DNA from: Saprospiraceae bacterium
GTDB lineage: Bacteria; Bacteroidota; Bacteroidia; Chitinophagales; Saprospiraceae
Assembly (NCBI GenBank): GCA_028285545.1
Contig: JANQPA010000065.1
Span: 36,876-100,875, forward strand
DNA: 64,000 bases
Direction of reading: 5' to 3'
Part shown: piece after piece, positions 61,050-64,000 of the stretch
How positions within the stretch are numbered: position 1 is the first letter of the stretch
Layout: every line of letters begins with the position of its first letter
Program-made: the position numbers and the translations under genes
The notes under the pieces: model-generated
Told to the model about the DNA's origin: nothing
Seen by the model: the letters and a program-made list of their open reading frames with translations, nothing else
Databases searched by the model: none

Positions 61050-61156
61050 CAATATCAATAACAATATCAATAACAACATCAATGACAATTTCAATGACAA
61101 TTTCAATGCGTTAATAAATATTGATATTGACATTGCTACTGACATTGATTTTGACG
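61044..61156. repeat. Inverted hexamer array overlapping the S41 stop codon
   Basis: Arm one 61044-61108 has eleven CAATAA/CAATAT/CAATGA/CAATTT units. Arm two 61120-61156 has ATTGAT, ATTGAC, ATTGCT, ACTGAC, ATTGAT and TTTGAC, the reverse complement of the same units. The array starts at the final codon and stop of the S41 gene. Confidence 0.8.
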
Positions 61157-61275
61157 TTTAACACAAGTTGATTTGTCAATATAGAATAGCTTATTGTAAT
61201 TAAATTTGGGAGGCTGGTAGAAAAGCACAATATTTAAGACTTAGGATAAAACAATAACAACTAAGTCAGATTTCT

Positions 61276-61686
61276 ATGATTCAGCAAATACAGTTTTCTT
61301 TACCCGCTTTTTCCAGAGGTTTTCATCTGATAACCAACCAGGTAATGCGAGAATTGCCCCCACTGCCTGAACAAGGCTTATGTCATTTATTTATTAAGCA
61401 TACTTCTGCCGGTCTGTGCATTAATGAAAATGCTGATCCGGATGTTCGAACTGATTTTGAATCCATATTTAACCACATTGTACCCGAAAATCTTCCTTTT
61501 CTGCAACATACAATAGAGGGGCCTGATGATATGCCAGCACACATCAAAACGGCTATGGTCGGAACCTCAGTCACCATCCCTATTTCAGGACATCATTTTA
61601 ATTTAGGGACCTGGCAAGGAATCTACCTGTGTGAATTTAGAAATAGAGGCGGCAATAGACGACTAGTAGCCACTATTTACAGTTAG
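61276..61686 (+). CDS. yjbQ: YjbQ family protein (UPF0047, secondary thiamine-phosphate synthase)
   Basis: 136 residues, cytosolic. Family hallmarks are HTSAGLCINENADPDVRTDF and HIKTAMVGTSVTIPI, then the terminal LGTWQGIYLCEFRNRG. It matches YjbQ proteins in length and spacing. Escherichia coli YjbQ has a weak thiamine-phosphate synthase activity, but the physiological role is not settled. Single gene. Confidence 0.93.
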   Translation: MIQQIQFSLPAFSRGFHLITNQVMRELPPLPEQGLCHLFIKHTSAGLCINENADPDVRTDFESIFNHIVPENLPFLQHTIEGPDDMPAHIKTAMVGTSVTIPISGHHFNLGTWQGIYLCEFRNRGGNRRLVATIYS

Positions 61687-61728
61687 GAATTAGAGTATGA
61701 TTAAATTTTCATGATTGAGAGAAAGTGA

Positions 61729-61815
61729 GCAAATATTATTTTGGACAAGGCAAAAAACGCAGGCATACCCAGAGGTACGGTGAGGCTTTTTAACGCAGTC
61801 CAGAATAATATTTGC
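61729..61815. repeat. Inverted repeat enclosing direct repeats, 3' of yjbQ
   Basis: GCAAATATTATTTTGGA (61729-61745) is complementary, with one mismatch, to 61799-61815. The enclosed 53 bases contain AACGCAG twice in direct orientation (about 61756 and 61792), together with CAAAAAACGC and CTTTTTAACGC. It may be a terminator or a small structured element. Confidence 0.6.
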
Positions 61816-61892
61816 CGCTTGCAGCCAATTGATGGAATTTTAAACATACTCTTAGTATCTTTGCGCTTTATTAAAGAGGTAGATAAAATCAC

Positions 61893-62522
61893 ATGAGCTT
61901 TTTACTCGATGGTATTAAGGTAGGATTCATACTATGTTTTTTATTGGGACCCATTTTTTTTACGCTGATACAGACAGGTGTTGAACAGGGATTCAGAGCA
62001 GGAGCTACCGTGGGACTTGGGATATGGATGGGCGACATCATGTATATGCTTACCATTTATTGGGGCGTTTCACAAATTGAAAAATTGATCCAGTGGGAGA
62101 ACTTTTCCATCGTTTTTGGTACCATCGGGAGTATTATACTTATCGCTTTTGGCCTCGGCACCCTATTAATACAGCCTACCAACCTATATTTAAGTTCCAA
62201 ACAAACCCAAAGGAGATCTTCCTATTTTTCATTATGGATAAAAGGTTTCCTGATAAATGGATTCAATCCTTTTACAGTATTTTTCTGGTTAGGAGTGATG
62301 ACTACCGTTGTTATTAATCAAAAACTAGGAGGACAGGATGCCAATTGGTTTTTTGCTGGAATCATTGGCACCGTAGTCGTTACTGATTTGTTGAAAATTC
62401 TGATGGCCAAAAAAATCAGGAGTATACTTAAACCGATACACTTAATATGGGTTAGAAAGATATCCGGTATTGCATTAATTATTTTCGGTATAGTGCTCTT
62501 TATTAGAGTTATGGTGCAGTAG
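61893..62522 (+). CDS. LysE-family translocator
   Basis: 209 residues with six hydrophobic segments. The LysE/RhtB N-terminal signature is present: GIKVGFILCFLLGPIFFTLI then EQGFRAGATVGLGIWMGDIM, and a late WIKGFLINGFNPFTVFFWLG. Such proteins export amino acids or small cations. The substrate is unknown. It starts 206 bases after yjbQ, beyond the inverted repeat. Confidence 0.9.
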   Translation: MSFLLDGIKVGFILCFLLGPIFFTLIQTGVEQGFRAGATVGLGIWMGDIMYMLTIYWGVSQIEKLIQWENFSIVFGTIGSIILIAFGLGTLLIQPTNLYLSSKQTQRRSSYFSLWIKGFLINGFNPFTVFFWLGVMTTVVINQKLGGQDANWFFAGIIGTVVVTDLLKILMAKKIRSILKPIHLIWVRKISGIALIIFGIVLFIRVMVQ

Positions 62523-62585
62523 CCGCAAAATTTTACCAAAAAATTACAGAACCAGAATTGTCTGATTTGACCAATAAAATACAAC

Positions 62586-63686
62586 ATGAGTAAATCGTTT
62601 CATTCCCTTACCGTAAAAAAAATAACCAGAGAAACTCCAGATGCAGTTACCATTACTTTTGATATTCCTGAAAATCTAAAAAGTGATTTTCAATTTATCC
62701 AGGGACAGTATCTTACCCTGAAAATGCAGATGAACGACTCCGAAGTTCGACGCGCCTATTCCATGTGCAGCAGCCCTATGGAAGAAGATATTTCAGTAAC
62801 TGTAAAAAAGGTCCCTGGCGGTATGATGTCTCCCTATCTAAATGATCAATTAAAAGAGGGGAATAGTCTGGAGGTAATGACGCCCGATGGAAGGTTTTAT
62901 ACTTCCCTTAAAGCCGATAATAAAAAGACTTATTACCTTTTTGGCGCGGGGAGTGGCATCACCCCTTTAATGTCCATTCTAAAAACCATATTGGAGCAGG
63001 AGCCTTTGAGTAAGATTTACCTTTTATATGGCAATAGAAATGAGGACTCCATTATTTTCAAGACCGCTTTGGAGGAGATAGAAACTCGCTATGAAGGGCA
63101 ATTCAAAGTATTACATACCCTTTCTCAACCTAAAAGAGAAAAGACAAAAGGACTATCAGGCTTATTGTCGAAAGGAAAGGTGAGCTGGCCTGGAAAAATA
63201 GGTCGAATCGACAAAAAAGCTGTCAAGGAATTTTTGGATCAACATCCTAATGTCTTTCAAGACGCAGAGTATTTTATCTGTGGGCCTGGAACAATGATTG
63301 ATGCTGTAGAAAGTGCCCTGAAGTCTTTGAATATAGATAAAAACCATATTCATACTGAACGTTTCGTAAATGCTTCCGAAAAAGGAAAGTCTTCCGTGAA
63401 GGGTGTTGAAGGGGCTCAGCTCAAAGTGCATCTTGATGGACAGGTACACGAGCTGGTGGTTCCGCCAAATAAAACAATCCTGGATACTTTATTAGATCAA
63501 AAATATGATGCCCCCTATTCATGTACTGCCGGAGCTTGCTCCACTTGTATGGCTAAAGTACTTAAAGGGGCCGTCAAAATGGAAGCCTGTTTTGCACTGG
63601 ATGATGATGAGATTGCCGAAGGTTATATTCTAAGTTGCCAGTCTCATCCAACTTCTGAAGAAATTGAAATTACTTTTGAAGTTTAA
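62586..63686 (+). CDS. PaaE-like ferredoxin-NADP reductase with 2Fe-2S domain
   Basis: 366 residues. FAD-binding part with RRAYSMCSSP (about 55-64), NADP-binding GAGSGITPLMSI (about 120-131) and CGPGTMID (about 232-239), then a plant-type 2Fe-2S ferredoxin domain with Cys313, Cys318, Cys321 and Cys350. This is the class of the phenylacetyl-CoA epoxidase reductase subunit and similar oxygenase reductases. No oxygenase genes are adjacent, so the partner is unknown. It ends 63 bases before the heptamer repeat region. Confidence 0.92.
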   Translation: MSKSFHSLTVKKITRETPDAVTITFDIPENLKSDFQFIQGQYLTLKMQMNDSEVRRAYSMCSSPMEEDISVTVKKVPGGMMSPYLNDQLKEGNSLEVMTPDGRFYTSLKADNKKTYYLFGAGSGITPLMSILKTILEQEPLSKIYLLYGNRNEDSIIFKTALEEIETRYEGQFKVLHTLSQPKREKTKGLSGLLSKGKVSWPGKIGRIDKKAVKEFLDQHPNVFQDAEYFICGPGTMIDAVESALKSLNIDKNHIHTERFVNASEKGKSSVKGVEGAQLKVHLDGQVHELVVPPNKTILDTLLDQKYDAPYSCTAGACSTCMAKVLKGAVKMEACFALDDDEIAEGYILSCQSHPTSEEIEITFEV

Positions 63687-63746
63687 AATATGGTTTATTT
63701 CGAATAATGAATTAGGAACTAATTATTGTAGCGTTTCTATTTTGGG

Positions 63747-63770
63747 TTCCATGTTCCATGTTCCATGTTC
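63747..63770 (+). repeat. GTTCCAT heptamer array
   Basis: GTTCCAT is repeated about three times (63747-63770), then decays as GTTCAGCGTTCTGTGTT. It is in inverted orientation to the larger GGAACAA array downstream. Confidence 0.75.
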
Positions 63771-63906
63771 AGCGTTCTGTGTTAAGCAATGCTAAAATTG
63801 AGAGATTTCAGTTATTTGAAACTTTTTTGGCACACAACTACCGGAGATAGCTGCACAAGAAATAAGCTTGAATAAGCAACGATGCCTTCAGTAAAGCAGT
63901 CCCTTA

Positions 63907-64000
63907 AACAAGGAACAAGGAACAAGGAACAAGGAACAAGGAACAAGGAACAAGGAACAAGGAACAAGGAACAAGGAACAAGGAACAAGGAACAAGGAAC
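63907..64000 (+). repeat. GGAACAA heptamer tandem repeat, about 13 copies
   Basis: 7-bp units (AACAAGG) repeat without interruption from 63907 to the edge of the window, about 13 copies; the array is probably longer. Every unit looks identical. Confidence 0.95.

Larger units (their letters stand above)
63687..64000. other. Repeat-rich end of the window
   Basis: There is no gene. It holds a short GTTCCAT heptamer array and a long GGAACAA heptamer array that runs off the window edge (separate entries). Confidence 0.8.

Noticed and set aside
61044..61156. CRISPR or direct-repeat array
   Set aside because: Hexamer units without spacers, arranged as inverted arms; not a CRISPR.
62586..63686. Phenylacetate degradation operon (paaE)
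   Set aside because: The reductase is present but no paaABCD genes are nearby, so the pathway is not supported.
63907..64000. CRISPR array at the window edge
   Set aside because: The 7-bp units are contiguous with no spacers; this is a simple tandem repeat.

Overview
This window is a chromosomal segment of a Bacteroidota bacterium, most like the Saprospiria/Cytophagia branch. The grounds are AT-rich coding, weak or absent Shine-Dalgarno sequences, and family content typical of that phylum: LytTR/LytS pairs, DUF2911, DUF6090, DUF6624, membrane-anchored AraC regulators, FtsX/MacB-like permeases of about 800 residues and TAP-like hydrolases. About 60 protein genes are supported. I saw no rRNA or tRNA gene, CRISPR array, integrase or transposase.

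Layout. 1-5.6 kb: a LytTR regulator (cut by the window edge) with its LytS-type kinase, a secreted S41 protease fused to DUF6624, a DUF6090 membrane protein and a PD40 propeller protein. 5.8-14.1 kb: an FtsX/MacB-like permease, an MFS transporter, a Tat-exported NAD-epimerase-like protein, a small DUF4177-like protein, an HExxH protein and an S9 peptidase. 14.3-19.9 kb: an NHL-repeat gene remnant, two tandem DUF2911/TPR paralogues, a membrane-anchored regulator-like protein, a mercaptopyruvate sulfurtransferase and a cyclase-family hydrolase. 20-31.7 kb: a TolB/TPR signalling gene split by one in-frame TAG, then a formyltransferase, GNAT, hydrolases, isochorismatase, DUF1801, an esterase-like protein without its serine, a P1 peptidase and lipoproteins. 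31.9-43.5 kb: SH3 and ankyrin proteins, an SNF transporter, a TPR-linked class III nucleotide cyclase, a cysteine-peptidase-like protein and a second LytS/LytTR pair. 43.5-54.9 kb: cupins, a 2,2-dialkylglycine decarboxylase homologue, a di-heme peroxidase, an FG-GAP lipoprotein, DoxX, VOC, AraC and a serine beta-lactamase-like protein. 54.9-56.7 kb: a small AT-rich accessory island (HTH protein, DUF5063 protein) with an attC-like hairpin between the two genes. 56.7-64 kb: a membrane AraC regulator, a split YeeE/YedE sulfur-transport pair with a small membrane protein, S41 peptidase, YjbQ, LysE and a PaaE-like reductase.

The most distinctive content is intergenic. Many genes end in long perfect inverted repeats. 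Another class of 3' element is built from decayed 6-8 bp tandem repeats that reappear in inverted orientation, at several sites overlapping the stop codon. A separate dispersed element (decayed ACACGGATT-type units followed by a conserved tail) occurs about five times, always in the same orientation.

Functionally the segment is a mixed housekeeping/accessory stretch of a heterotroph, rich in secreted peptidases and hydrolases, with two paralogous LytS/LytTR systems. I found no complete novel multi-gene defence system. The best candidates for something undescribed are the attC-like island, the internal TAG, the three-armed inverted repeat at 39.9 kb and the inverted-tandem-repeat 3' elements.
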